This document shows positions 26,575 to 34,892 of a stretch of 64,000 nt of DNA, piece by piece. A program made the translations under genes and the position numbers. The DNA is from an uncultured Lachnospiraceae bacterium (GTDB lineage: Bacteria > Bacillota > Clostridia > Lachnospirales > Lachnospiraceae): assembly GCA_910578885.1 (NCBI GenBank), contig CAJTSH010000005.1, positions 49,788-113,787 of the forward strand. Direction: 5' to 3'. Position 1 is the stretch's first letter. Every line of letters begins with the position of its first letter. Under the pieces are notes generated by a model. It did not search any database. It was not told the origin of the DNA and saw nothing but the letters and a program-made list of their open reading frames with translations.

Positions 26575-27993
26575 TTAAACCGGATAAGCTCCGTTTACCG
26601 TATCTGCAACACTTGCATCCACCTTGGTCTGCTGTGCCTGACGATACTTAAAGAATTCCGTTGCGACCTGCGGGAACAGTGCATAGGTCAACACATCCTC
26701 ATCCTGCTGTTTCCATTGCTTCATCTCTGCTTCAATCTTATCCAGCTCCGGCTCAAGCAAATCTGCATATCTGCAGGTAATTGCATTCTTCTTATCTTCA
26801 CCGAGAACCTTGTCTACGATTTCAGGATTGAAAGGCTTTACGGTCTGTCCGTATTTGCCAAGCAGTACGTCCTTCGTCTCCTTGGTAGCCACTTTGTAAC
26901 GCTCGCCCATCAATACGTTAAATACAGCCTGTGTACCGACAATCTGAGAAGAAGGCGTTACAAGCGGCGGTTCACCAAGGTCTTTTCTTACCCGGGGAAT
27001 CTCTTCCAGAACCTCCATATATTTATCTTCTGCATGCTGCTCTTTTAACTGTGATACCATGTTGGACAACATTCCGCCCGGCACCTGATACATTAAAGTC
27101 TGGATATCCACGCCCAATACCTTTGGATTCAGAAGACCGCTCTCCAATGCCTGCTCTCTCATCGGACGGAAATAATCTGCAATTTCTTTTAAGAGCTTCT
27201 GGTCAAAGTCCGGATCAAATTCCGTTCCGCGGAACGCTTCCGCCATAACCTCTGTTGCCGGCTGACTGGTTCCAAGCGCAAACGGAGACATTGCGGTATC
27301 AATGATATCGCAGCCCGCTTCTACCGCCTTAAGATAGGTCATAGACGCAACACCGGAAGTATAATGTGTATGAAGCTCAATCGGAAGGCTTGTAGATGAT
27401 TTTAGCGCTTTTACAAGCTCTTGGGCCTTGTACGGCGTCAAAAGACCCGCCATATCCTTAATACATAAGGAATTAGCGCCCATTTCCTCTACCCTTTTCG
27501 CAATATCCATCCAATATTCCAGCGTATATGCGTCTCCAAGTGTGTAAGACAATGCGACCTGCGCATGACCCTTCTCTTTGTTACATGCGGTTACCGCCGT
27601 CTGCAAATTACGAATATCATTCAAACAGTCAAAAATACGGATGATATCAATTCCGTTTGCAATGGATTTCTGAACAAAATACTCAACCACATCATCTGCA
27701 TAAGGACGATATCCTAAGATATTCTGTCCGCGGAAAAGCATCTGCAATTTTGTATTTTTAAATCCGTCTTTTAACTTTCTCAAACGCTCCCACGGATCTT
27801 CTTTTAAGAAACGCAGTGAAGCGTCAAACGTAGCTCCGCCCCAGCACTCTACCGCATTGTATCCGACCTTATCCATCTTATCAATAATCGGCAGCATCTG
27901 CTCAGTGGTCATTCTCGTTGCAATCAATGACTGATGTGCATCACGCAGTACAGTCTCTGTAATTTTTATAGGTTTCTTTATTTGTTCTGACAT
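26575..27993 (-). CDS. oadA: Oxaloacetate decarboxylase alpha / transcarboxylase 5S-type carboxyltransferase
   Basis: 472 residues from the ATG at 27993, five bases after GGAGG. It has the HMGL-like TIM barrel of OadA, PycB and 5S subunits: ETVLRDAHQSL (about 10-20) and the metal-site HTHYTSG with later conserved LLTPY. The post-barrel conserved domain reaches the C terminus. It lacks the C-terminal biotin domain that many OadA proteins carry; that domain is a separate gene at 29230. It moves CO2 between oxaloacetate/pyruvate and biotin. Last gene of the cluster, followed by a strong terminator. Confidence 0.9.
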   Translation of the reverse strand: MSEQIKKPIKITETVLRDAHQSLIATRMTTEQMLPIIDKMDKVGYNAVECWGGATFDASLRFLKEDPWERLRKLKDGFKNTKLQMLFRGQNILGYRPYADDVVEYFVQKSIANGIDIIRIFDCLNDIRNLQTAVTACNKEKGHAQVALSYTLGDAYTLEYWMDIAKRVEEMGANSLCIKDMAGLLTPYKAQELVKALKSSTSLPIELHTHYTSGVASMTYLKAVEAGCDIIDTAMSPFALGTSQPATEVMAEAFRGTEFDPDFDQKLLKEIADYFRPMREQALESGLLNPKVLGVDIQTLMYQVPGGMLSNMVSQLKEQHAEDKYMEVLEEIPRVRKDLGEPPLVTPSSQIVGTQAVFNVLMGERYKVATKETKDVLLGKYGQTVKPFNPEIVDKVLGEDKKNAITCRYADLLEPELDKIEAEMKQWKQQDEDVLTYALFPQVATEFFKYRQAQQTKVDASVADTVNGAYPV

Positions 27994-28036
27994 GATTTCC
28001 TCCATTCTATACGTGTTTTGCAGCTATTATTTAGGG

Positions 28037-28059
28037 AAACACTGATCTGATCAGTGTTT
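28037..28059 (-). repeat. Palindromic hairpin between oadB and oadA
   Basis: An 11-bp self-complementary arm pair (AAACACTGATC and its complement) around one base, directly after the oadB stop. On the minus strand it has no T-run (TTTCCC), so it looks like an mRNA stability or partial-termination element rather than a full terminator. Confidence 0.55.
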
Positions 28060-28061
28060 TC

Positions 28062-29213
28062 TTAGATTCCAAATATAGCCATAAAGATTCCGGCCGCTAC
28101 CGCCGTACCGATTACACCGGCAACATTCGGTCCCATTGCATGCATAAGCAAGAAGTTTGTCGGATCTTCTTCCGCTCCGACCTTCTGTGAGACACGAGCC
28201 GCCATAGGAACCGCAGATACTCCGGCAGAACCAATCAGCGGATTGACCTTGCCATGTGTAAGCAGGCAGAGCAATTTACCGAACAGCACGCCTGCCGCCG
28301 TACCAAAAGCAAACGCTATTAATCCAAGAACAACGATCTGAATTGTGCTCCAGTTGATGAATGCTTCTGCACTTGTGGAAGCGCCGACAGAAGTACCAAG
28401 CAAAATAACAACGATGTACATCATTGCGTTCGAAGCTGTCTCTGTCAACTGTCTTACCACACCCGACTCACGGAACAGATTACCTAACATCAACATACCA
28501 ACAAGCGGCGCCGTTGTAGGAAGAATCATACATACAACAAGTGTAACAACGATCGGGAATAAAATCTTCTCCAGTTTGCTGACTGGACGAAGGTTCTCCA
28601 TCTTAATGGCACGCTCCTTCTTCGTTGTCAGTAATTTCATGATTGGCGGCTGGATAATCGGAACCAAAGACATATAAGAATATGCCGCCACCGCAATCGG
28701 TCCCATCAACCCTGTTTGTCCCAGCTTACCTGCCAAGAAGATGGAAGTCGGTCCGTCTGCACCACCGATGATAGATACAGCCGCAGCCGCTTTGTCATTG
28801 AATCCAAAGAAAATTGCCATCAAATATGCTGCAAAAATACCGAACTGTGCTGCCGCTCCCAAAAGGAAACTGATCGGGTTCGCAATCAGCGGACCAAAGT
28901 CCGTCATCGCACCTACTCCAAGGAAAATCAAAGAAGGCAATATTGACCATTCATCTAACGTATAAAAATAATACAGTAAACCACCCACACCATTGCTGGT
29001 CTCTTCCGGGCTGGCCATAATATCCGGATAAATATTTACCAGAAGCATACCAAACGCAATAGGAAGAAGCAACAGCGGCTCATAACCCTTTTTAATTGCC
29101 AGATATAAAAATACGCAGGCAACGGCAATCATCACGTAATTGCCCCATGTCAGGTTAAAGAACGCAGTCTGATGCAGGAGGTTGCTCATTGTTTCTCCAA
29201 CATAACTTAACAT
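28062..29213 (-). CDS. oadB: Sodium-pumping decarboxylase beta subunit
   Basis: 383 residues, about ten membrane segments. The motifs GGADGPTSIFLA and GSAGVSAVPMAARVSQ are typical of OadB/MmdB, the Na+-conducting subunit that uses biotin decarboxylation to pump sodium out. GGAGG lies six bases before the ATG. It could serve oxaloacetate, methylmalonyl-CoA or glutaconyl-CoA decarboxylase; subunit beta alone does not tell which. Confidence 0.93.
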   Translation of the reverse strand: MLSYVGETMSNLLHQTAFFNLTWGNYVMIAVACVFLYLAIKKGYEPLLLLPIAFGMLLVNIYPDIMASPEETSNGVGGLLYYFYTLDEWSILPSLIFLGVGAMTDFGPLIANPISFLLGAAAQFGIFAAYLMAIFFGFNDKAAAAVSIIGGADGPTSIFLAGKLGQTGLMGPIAVAAYSYMSLVPIIQPPIMKLLTTKKERAIKMENLRPVSKLEKILFPIVVTLVVCMILPTTAPLVGMLMLGNLFRESGVVRQLTETASNAMMYIVVILLGTSVGASTSAEAFINWSTIQIVVLGLIAFAFGTAAGVLFGKLLCLLTHGKVNPLIGSAGVSAVPMAARVSQKVGAEEDPTNFLLMHAMGPNVAGVIGTAVAAGIFMAIFGI

Positions 29214-29229
29214 AATTGTCCTCCTAGTC

Positions 29230-29601
29230 CTACTCGCTCAGTGTTGCCAATAATGCTCCTGCCTCTACGGAATCACCTACTGCGACTTCAATGCTTGCAA
29301 CTGTACCGTCCGAAGGTGCAACAACAGGCGTCTCCATCTTCATGATTTCAAGAATCAGAATTGTATCGCCTTTCTTAACAGCAGTACCGACAGCAGATTC
29401 AATCTTAAATACCTTTCCTGCCGCACCTGCTTCGATCTTGATGCTTCCTGCACCAGAGGATGCTGCTGCTTTCGGAGCCGCTGCTACAGGTGCAGGAGCT
29501 GCCTTTCTCGGCGCTGCCGCCGGAGCAGAAGCTGCCGCTCCGTTTTCTTCTACTGTAACGTCATAAACATTTCCATTTACTGTAATTGTATAGCTTTTCA
29601 T
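29230..29601 (-). CDS. Biotin carboxyl carrier protein of the decarboxylase
   Basis: 123 residues. A short N-terminal segment, an Ala/Pro-rich flexible linker (about 22-48) and a biotinyl domain (about 50-123) with EIMKMETP, whose second Lys is the biotinylation site. It shuttles CO2 between the carboxyltransferase subunits and the membrane pump. AGGAGG before the start; 16 bp before oadB. Corresponds to MmdC/GcdC or the 1.3S transcarboxylase subunit. Confidence 0.93.
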   Translation of the reverse strand: MKSYTITVNGNVYDVTVEENGAAASAPAAAPRKAAPAPVAAAPKAAASSGAGSIKIEAGAAGKVFKIESAVGTAVKKGDTILILEIMKMETPVVAPSDGTVASIEVAVGDSVEAGALLATLSE

Positions 29602-29626
29602 TTTAAATCCTCCTGATATTCCTTTC

Positions 29627-30340
29627 TTATCTTCTCTTAATAGAACGAACTACAAAATCATCTGTTGTCTGTCCGGTTGCTGCCGCAACTGCCGCCGCGA
29701 TGACAGCTACAAGTTCCAAATCATCCTGCTGTGTTTCCCTTGCAGCAATCTGCTCTACCACCGGGCTGCTCTTTACCACTTCCACTTGTTCTTTCTTATT
29801 CCGATTCATAAAATACGGAATCAAACGGAAGGCATAAATAATGAGGCAGATTACGATCAAAATAACAAATACAGTTCCGATACCCATAATCGTATTCATT
29901 CCCGCATTAGACATCTTCTCGCCCAGAGACTGTACCGGATTGATATTGACATCCTCCAGCTCCATCTTGTTATAATTGTATATAAAAGATACGATAACCG
30001 GTCTTTCTTCAAACTGAACTTCCTGTTCAACAGTCAGCGTTTTACCAGACTTTGTGACAGTAAGCTCATTCCATCCGATAAAAGAGCCTATTCCCTCACA
30101 TGCCTCGTCCCATCTTGTGATAAGATTCGCTGTCAATTCCTGTCCGCTTGACAGATACGCAGCCTTTTCTTCCTCGGAAAGGCTCATAAGAGTTCCAATT
30201 GTATTCTGGGCTACACTCTTTAATTCTTCATAGGAATGTCCATTATAATCTACGGTCGTCGGATCCGTTTCTCCGCATGCGCTTAAGCCAAACATCAGGA
30301 CAAGGCACATGCTTACAATCAGAAATAATTTTTTCTTCAT
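29627..30340 (-). CDS. OadG-family subunit with added N-terminal lipoprotein domain
   Basis: 237 residues from the ATG at 30340 with AAAGGTGA upstream. The lipoprotein signal ends in GLSAC (Cys about 20). Then comes an unfamiliar ~110-residue extracytoplasmic domain, one membrane helix (about 150-172, GIGTVFVILIVICLIIYAF), and a short cytosolic tail with LELVAVIAAAVAAATG as in OadG/MmdD. OadG proteins are usually under ~120 residues and stabilise the beta-alpha contact. The added domain is similar to ones seen in Lachnospiraceae annotations, but its function is unknown. Confidence 0.8.
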   Translation of the reverse strand: MKKKLFLIVSMCLVLMFGLSACGETDPTTVDYNGHSYEELKSVAQNTIGTLMSLSEEEKAAYLSSGQELTANLITRWDEACEGIGSFIGWNELTVTKSGKTLTVEQEVQFEERPVIVSFIYNYNKMELEDVNINPVQSLGEKMSNAGMNTIMGIGTVFVILIVICLIIYAFRLIPYFMNRNKKEQVEVVKSSPVVEQIAARETQQDDLELVAVIAAAVAAATGQTTDDFVVRSIKRR

Positions 30341-30353
30341 AAACTTCACCTTT

Positions 30354-31790
30354 CTATTTTGCACCATGCTTCTTATATGGCGTATCCATACGCTTTGTAT
30401 ATAACATTTCAAATGCTGCAATGATATATTTTCTGGAATCAGCCGGCTCTACAATCAGATCCACATATCCTCTTCTTGCCGCCGTAAAGATATTAGACTG
30501 TAACTCGTCATATTCTTTTGCTTTTGCAGCAATCTCTTCTGCGGAAGCATCCGAATACATAATCCCGGCTGCCAGCTTCGCATCCATCATGCCTGTCTTG
30601 GCTGTCGGCCAGGCGTATACAAGGTCGGCGCCGATAGCCTTGGAATTCATAGTAACAGCAGCGCTTCCATAAGCTGTACCGGTGATTAAATTCACTTTCG
30701 GAACGGTTGCGTTCGCAAATGCAAATGTCATACGGCTCAATGCCTTCGCAAGATTCTTCTCCGAGCACATGCAAGCCTTAAATCCCGTCACATTCGTCAG
30801 GGATAATACCGGAATATCGAAAGCGTCGCAGAAAGAAATAAATTCTGCCGCCTTATTGCAGCCCTTTGCTGTCAAGACAGTCTCAAATTCCTCCGCTTTC
30901 TTTCCCTCTTCGTCATAAATCTCACTGCAGTTTGCCACTGCACCAACAGTCATACCGTTCAGCTTGATAAAACCGGTCACCATGCTCTTCGCATAATCCG
31001 CCTTGGTCTCGAAGAAAGCATGTCCATCGGATAACTCACTCAATACAAAGTGAGGATCTCCTTTCATGATATCCAAGCTCTCACAAGCGCGGTTCAAATC
31101 GTCTGCACACTCGTCATATCTTCCGCACTCCGTATTATCACTCGGAAGCAGGCAGACAAGTTCACGGATAGAAGCTAAGATTTCATTTTCCGTTCCAATG
31201 CCGTCTATCACGCCTGAATTCTCACTCTGGAATACAGCCGCAGATGAATCGCATTTCTCTATGCGGTTCCCCTCAATTGCATTCGGTGAATTTACGAACA
31301 TCTTTCCTTTTTCTGATTCCATATATGCAAAATCACATAAGCCCGGAATCACGGAAAGCCCGCCGCCGCATGTACCGAAAACTGCGCAAATCTGCGGTAT
31401 CACGCCGGAAGCCATGACCTGCTTTTCATAGATCATTCCCAATGCGTCCAACGCATCCACTGATTCCTGAAGGCGGACGCCTGCGCAGTCCAAAAATCCG
31501 ATAACCGGTGCGCCCATCTTCATCGCACGGTCATACACGGCTGCAATCTTCTTCGCATGCATCTCACCAATCGTTCCATTCAGTACAGAGACATCCTGAC
31601 TGTATACAAATACCAGATTGCCGTCAATCAATCCGTGACCGGTAATGACGCCGTCAGATGGCGTATCCGTCTCACCCAGATTAAAATCTGTACTTCTTGC
31701 CGTAACCAGAGAACCGATTTCCATGAAGCTGTTATCATCTAACAGCTTAGTAATCCTCTGTTCTGCTAAGTTGTTCATTCTGTTGCTCAT
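30354..31790 (-). CDS. mmdA: Acyl-CoA carboxyltransferase (MmdA / 12S-type)
   Basis: 478 residues from the ATG at 31790, nine bases after GGAGGG; the 44-residue longer reading is unsupported. Both halves have crotonase-like carboxyltransferase folds: FLDCAGVRLQES and CGGGLSVIPG in the first, SLTNVTGFKACMCSE and TGTAYGSAAV in the second. These transfer carboxyl between biotin and propionyl-CoA or a related CoA. At ~480 residues it is slightly shorter than methylmalonyl-CoA decarboxylase alpha (about 510). First gene of the cluster, next to OadG, biotin carrier, OadB and OadA. Confidence 0.87.
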   Translation of the reverse strand: MSNRMNNLAEQRITKLLDDNSFMEIGSLVTARSTDFNLGETDTPSDGVITGHGLIDGNLVFVYSQDVSVLNGTIGEMHAKKIAAVYDRAMKMGAPVIGFLDCAGVRLQESVDALDALGMIYEKQVMASGVIPQICAVFGTCGGGLSVIPGLCDFAYMESEKGKMFVNSPNAIEGNRIEKCDSSAAVFQSENSGVIDGIGTENEILASIRELVCLLPSDNTECGRYDECADDLNRACESLDIMKGDPHFVLSELSDGHAFFETKADYAKSMVTGFIKLNGMTVGAVANCSEIYDEEGKKAEEFETVLTAKGCNKAAEFISFCDAFDIPVLSLTNVTGFKACMCSEKNLAKALSRMTFAFANATVPKVNLITGTAYGSAAVTMNSKAIGADLVYAWPTAKTGMMDAKLAAGIMYSDASAEEIAAKAKEYDELQSNIFTAARRGYVDLIVEPADSRKYIIAAFEMLYTKRMDTPYKKHGAK

Positions 31791-31842
31791 TTCTCTTAGC
31801 CCTCCATCTATTTTAGAAAAATTGAAAAATTTCGCTAGGATA

Positions 31843-31871
31843 ATTGTATTACACTTAATATCCTTTTTCAA
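31843..31871 (-). promoter_or_regulatory. Promoter of the decarboxylase operon
   Basis: On the minus strand, TTGAAA (31866-31871), 17 bp, TACAAT (31843-31848); about 55 bp before mmdA. Confidence 0.75.
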
Positions 31872-31925
31872 TAGTAAATTGTTAATTTTTTCACCAAGTT
31901 GAAAACACCTCCAAAACACCACGAT

Positions 31926-33194
31926 TTACAAGAAAAACCTCTCCAAAATCCGCTCAATCCCCCAAGAAAAATCACATTTTTCTACATATTCCCCGCATAC
32001 TATTTTTTCCTTTTTTACAACTTCTCCGTTCACACGGTATGTAACCCCCCCAACTACTGTCCCCAGATCTAACGGCGCTTCCAAGGTATGCTCCCAGTTA
32101 CATTCCAGCTCCACCTTCTCATCTTTCCGCAAGAGCAGCGTTTCGAAACCGGAAACAGATGTATCTTCTATCACTTCCACAGGAACTGTCTGAATTCTTG
32201 AATAGTCCGCCGTCTTAGCGTCGGTGACAAGCACAGTCTTCGGCAGTTCCTCGTTCTTTTTCTGTTCCTCCAGCACGACCGGCTGGTAATTCTCGATTCC
32301 GTACTGCATCAGTTTTTTCGTATCTGACCATTTATAGGTCTTGTTATTCGGCCATCCGCAGCCCAAAAGCGCTACCACAAATGTCCGTCCTTCACTCTCT
32401 AAGGCTCCTACATAACAATACCCGGCATTCCCGGTAAACCCGGTCTTCCCGCTCAAAGCCCCTTCCATCATATTCAAAAAGGCATTGTGATTATTGCAGG
32501 AAAAGCTGCGGTTTCCATTGCTAATCGTTCCGTCCTCCGCCACATTCTTATTTCCAAAGCTGTAAGAAGGTGTACGCGTAATCTCCAAAAATTCTGCACT
32601 TTTAGGCGATTTTTTAACGCAGTAGCTTAATATTTTTGCCAAATCCTCTGCCGTAGTTCCATGATCCCCACCTTCATCCGAAGCATCCAATCCGTTCGGC
32701 GTGACAAAATGCGTATTCGTGCAGCCAATCTCCTGCGCTTTTTGATTCATTAGTTTCGCAAAGTCTTCCACACTGCCGCCGACATGCTCTGCAATGGCAA
32801 CCGCAGAATCATTGTGAGATTCTAACATCAAAGAATAGCACAGATCACGTAACAGATACTGCTCTCCGGTATTGATATTCAACTGGACATCCGGCTGTCT
32901 TGCCGCATACTCCGATACGGTCACAATGTCATCCAGATCTGCATTCTCCAATGTCACAATCAATGTCATGGTCTTGGTCGTACTCGCATTTGCACGCTTC
33001 TCTTCACCGTTTTTTTCAAATAAAACACGCCCGGAATCGGCGTCCATAAGACATGCCGAAAGGGCGTAAAGGTTGTCAGGTTCTTTTACTTCGGTACTCT
33101 CCTGCCCGCCGCAGACAGGCACTACCGATATAGATACGAAAAGCAGAATCAGTGACAGGAAAAAAGTCAGACTATGTAATAAGGAGTTCTTCAT
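31926..33194 (-). CDS. D-alanyl-D-alanine carboxypeptidase (DacF-type)
   Basis: 422 residues with a signal peptide (about 1-30). The penicillin-binding motifs are STTK (71-74), SHN (126-128) and KTG (about 250). A C-terminal beta domain (about 310-395, PBP5_C-like) and a final amphipathic segment (FSWGIERILERFFL) for membrane contact follow. It removes the terminal D-Ala from peptidoglycan stem peptides. GGGAG lies five bases before the start. It follows scpB after 66 bp and may be co-transcribed with scpAB. Confidence 0.92.
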   Translation of the reverse strand: MKNSLLHSLTFFLSLILLFVSISVVPVCGGQESTEVKEPDNLYALSACLMDADSGRVLFEKNGEEKRANASTTKTMTLIVTLENADLDDIVTVSEYAARQPDVQLNINTGEQYLLRDLCYSLMLESHNDSAVAIAEHVGGSVEDFAKLMNQKAQEIGCTNTHFVTPNGLDASDEGGDHGTTAEDLAKILSYCVKKSPKSAEFLEITRTPSYSFGNKNVAEDGTISNGNRSFSCNNHNAFLNMMEGALSGKTGFTGNAGYCYVGALESEGRTFVVALLGCGWPNNKTYKWSDTKKLMQYGIENYQPVVLEEQKKNEELPKTVLVTDAKTADYSRIQTVPVEVIEDTSVSGFETLLLRKDEKVELECNWEHTLEAPLDLGTVVGGVTYRVNGEVVKKEKIVCGEYVEKCDFSWGIERILERFFL

Positions 33195-33260
33195 ATGCTC
33201 TCCCGATGTTTTTCAATTATTGTATCCTATTCCGCAAATGCAAAAAAAATGACGCGTTTC

Positions 33261-33836
33261 TTATACGTCTACGCTTAGCTCTGCCTTGGCCTCTTCTTCT
33301 GCCTGATGCTTAAATTCCTCTATCTGGTCTTCATTCAGCACTGGCAGCTCATCAATAGAATGAACGCCAAAGCTGCGCAAAAATTCTTCCGTCGTCCCAA
33401 AGAGCATAGGACGCCCGGGGGCATCCAGCCTGCCTAGCTCCATGACCAGATTGTATTCTACCAGCTTACTCACTGCATGATCCGAAGAAACTCCGCGAAT
33501 CTTCTCGATTTCAGCCTTGGTAATCGGCTGCTTATAGGCAATGATGGATAATGTCTCCAAAAGCACATCCGTTAACACACGCTTTTTCGGCTGCTTGGCA
33601 ATCCGAATCAGATACTCGTACATCTCATTCTTCGTACACATCTGAAACGCATCCTCCAGCTCTATGATCTGAACCCCATGTTCTTCACAGCTATAACGCT
33701 CCATAAGATTCTCTATGTATTTTCTGGCGATCTTCTTGTCCAGCTCCAGCGCTGACGCAATTTTATCCAAAGAAACGGATTCCCCCATCGTAAATAAGAT
33801 TGCCTCGATGGCCGCCTCATAATTGATATTTTCCAT
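33261..33836 (-). CDS. scpB: Segregation and condensation protein B
   Basis: 191 residues with two winged-helix domains; ILFTMGESVSLDKIASAL near the N terminus and AYKQPITKAEIEKIRGV in the middle are ScpB signatures. It binds ScpA and the SMC ATPase to make the bacterial condensin. It begins 9 bp after the scpA stop. The C-terminal tail (about 165-191) is acidic. Confidence 0.95.
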   Translation of the reverse strand: MENINYEAAIEAILFTMGESVSLDKIASALELDKKIARKYIENLMERYSCEEHGVQIIELEDAFQMCTKNEMYEYLIRIAKQPKKRVLTDVLLETLSIIAYKQPITKAEIEKIRGVSSDHAVSKLVEYNLVMELGRLDAPGRPMLFGTTEEFLRSFGVHSIDELPVLNEDQIEEFKHQAEEEAKAELSVDV

Positions 33837-33845
33837 AAGCTACCT

Positions 33846-34598
33846 CTATGCCGCTATTTTTGATTCAATCTTAATATCATCAAAAATATAATCCTGCGTA
33901 ATTATGATCTTACTTGTCTTCATTAACTCCAACACAGCAAGAAATGTCACGATAATCTCCATCTTACTGCTCTGCGCCTCCAAAAGACTTCGGAAACTGA
34001 AACTCGGATGCCTCAGAGCATATTGTTCCAAGTAAGCCATTTTATCATTCAATGAAACTTCTTCCTTTTCAATCTTTCCGAACTTAGAACGCACCGGATC
34101 AATCTTATCTTCCTGTTTCTTCATAATGCTTTTAAAGATATTGTTCAGCTTTGTCAAGGTCACATCTGCCATCAGCTCATTTAAATCCACCGGCTCTTCA
34201 TAGGCAGCTACCGCCGCCGGAATCGTCGGCTCCTTGAACATGACACGCTCGGCATCCATCTGCCTGTCCTTTAACTCGTATGCCATACATTTATACATCT
34301 TGTATTCCAACAACTGCGCCACAAGTTCCGCCCTTGGGTCTTCTATCTCTTCCTCTCCCTCTGTTTCCTGCTTCGGTAAGAGCATCTTGGATTTGATATC
34401 AATCAATGTTGCCGCCATCACAAGGAACTCGCTCATGACATTCAGATCCTGCCTTTTCATTTCACGGATATATTCCATATATTGATTGGTAATCTCCACA
34501 ATAGGAATATCATAAATATTTACTTTATTCTTGTCCAAAAGATGAAGAAGCAAGTCCAACGGTCCTTCAAACACCTGTAATTTTACGGTAAGATCCAT
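33846..34598 (-). CDS. scpA: Segregation and condensation protein A
   Basis: 250 residues. The N-terminal VFEGPLDLLLHLLDKNKVNIYDIPI is the kleisin N-domain that contacts SMC, and the C-terminal winged helix (about 185-250) caps the other SMC head. It forms the SMC-ScpAB condensin that compacts and segregates the chromosome. The promoter and a leader hairpin lie upstream. Confidence 0.95.
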   Translation of the reverse strand: MDLTVKLQVFEGPLDLLLHLLDKNKVNIYDIPIVEITNQYMEYIREMKRQDLNVMSEFLVMAATLIDIKSKMLLPKQETEGEEEIEDPRAELVAQLLEYKMYKCMAYELKDRQMDAERVMFKEPTIPAAVAAYEEPVDLNELMADVTLTKLNNIFKSIMKKQEDKIDPVRSKFGKIEKEEVSLNDKMAYLEQYALRHPSFSFRSLLEAQSSKMEIIVTFLAVLELMKTSKIIITQDYIFDDIKIESKIAA

Positions 34599-34650
34599 GT
34601 TTCAACCCTCACTTAACAATCCTGTTTTACACAATTCATGCGGCATATTG

Positions 34651-34677
34651 TAACAGCAGCGTTCGGCTCCGCTGTTA
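34651..34677 (-). repeat. Hairpin in the scpA leader
   Basis: TAACAGC / GCTGTTA with a GC-rich loop containing TTCGGCT. The outer TGTAACAG-like arm and TTCGGCT loop resemble the hairpin at 25529-25559, so it may be a solo copy of that repeat family. It lies in the ~110-nt 5' leader of scpA. Confidence 0.55.
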
Positions 34678-34712
34678 TGGTATATTTCCCAATGCACATA
34701 GCGTACTTATAC

Positions 34713-34741
34713 ATAATACCGTTAGTTTCGAAAAATGGCAA
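34713..34741 (-). promoter_or_regulatory. Promoter of scpAB
   Basis: On the minus strand, TTGCCA (34736-34741), 17 bp, TATTAT (34713-34718). The rest of the 34599-34892 spacer holds only the hairpin at 34651 and the palindrome at 34778; I see no gene in it. Confidence 0.7.
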
Positions 34742-34777
34742 GACCTTTTTACAATATTTAGTATTCCTTCCCCTCCC

Positions 34778-34797
34778 AAACACTAGAACTAGTGTTT
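34778..34797. promoter_or_regulatory. 20-bp palindrome upstream of the scpA promoter
   Basis: AAACACTAG, two bases, CTAGTGTTT. It starts 36 bp upstream of the scpA -35 box and about 95 bp after the phosphoesterase stop. It may be a regulator site or a weak terminator; the + strand has TTTTG after it. Confidence 0.45.
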
Positions 34798-34892
34798 TGT
34801 TTCTGGCTATCGAAAGAACCTTGTTACTGTGAAATGCTAAAGCCGATGACTCTCCTATGATAAAAAATGTTATGCAACCCTCAAGACATCCC

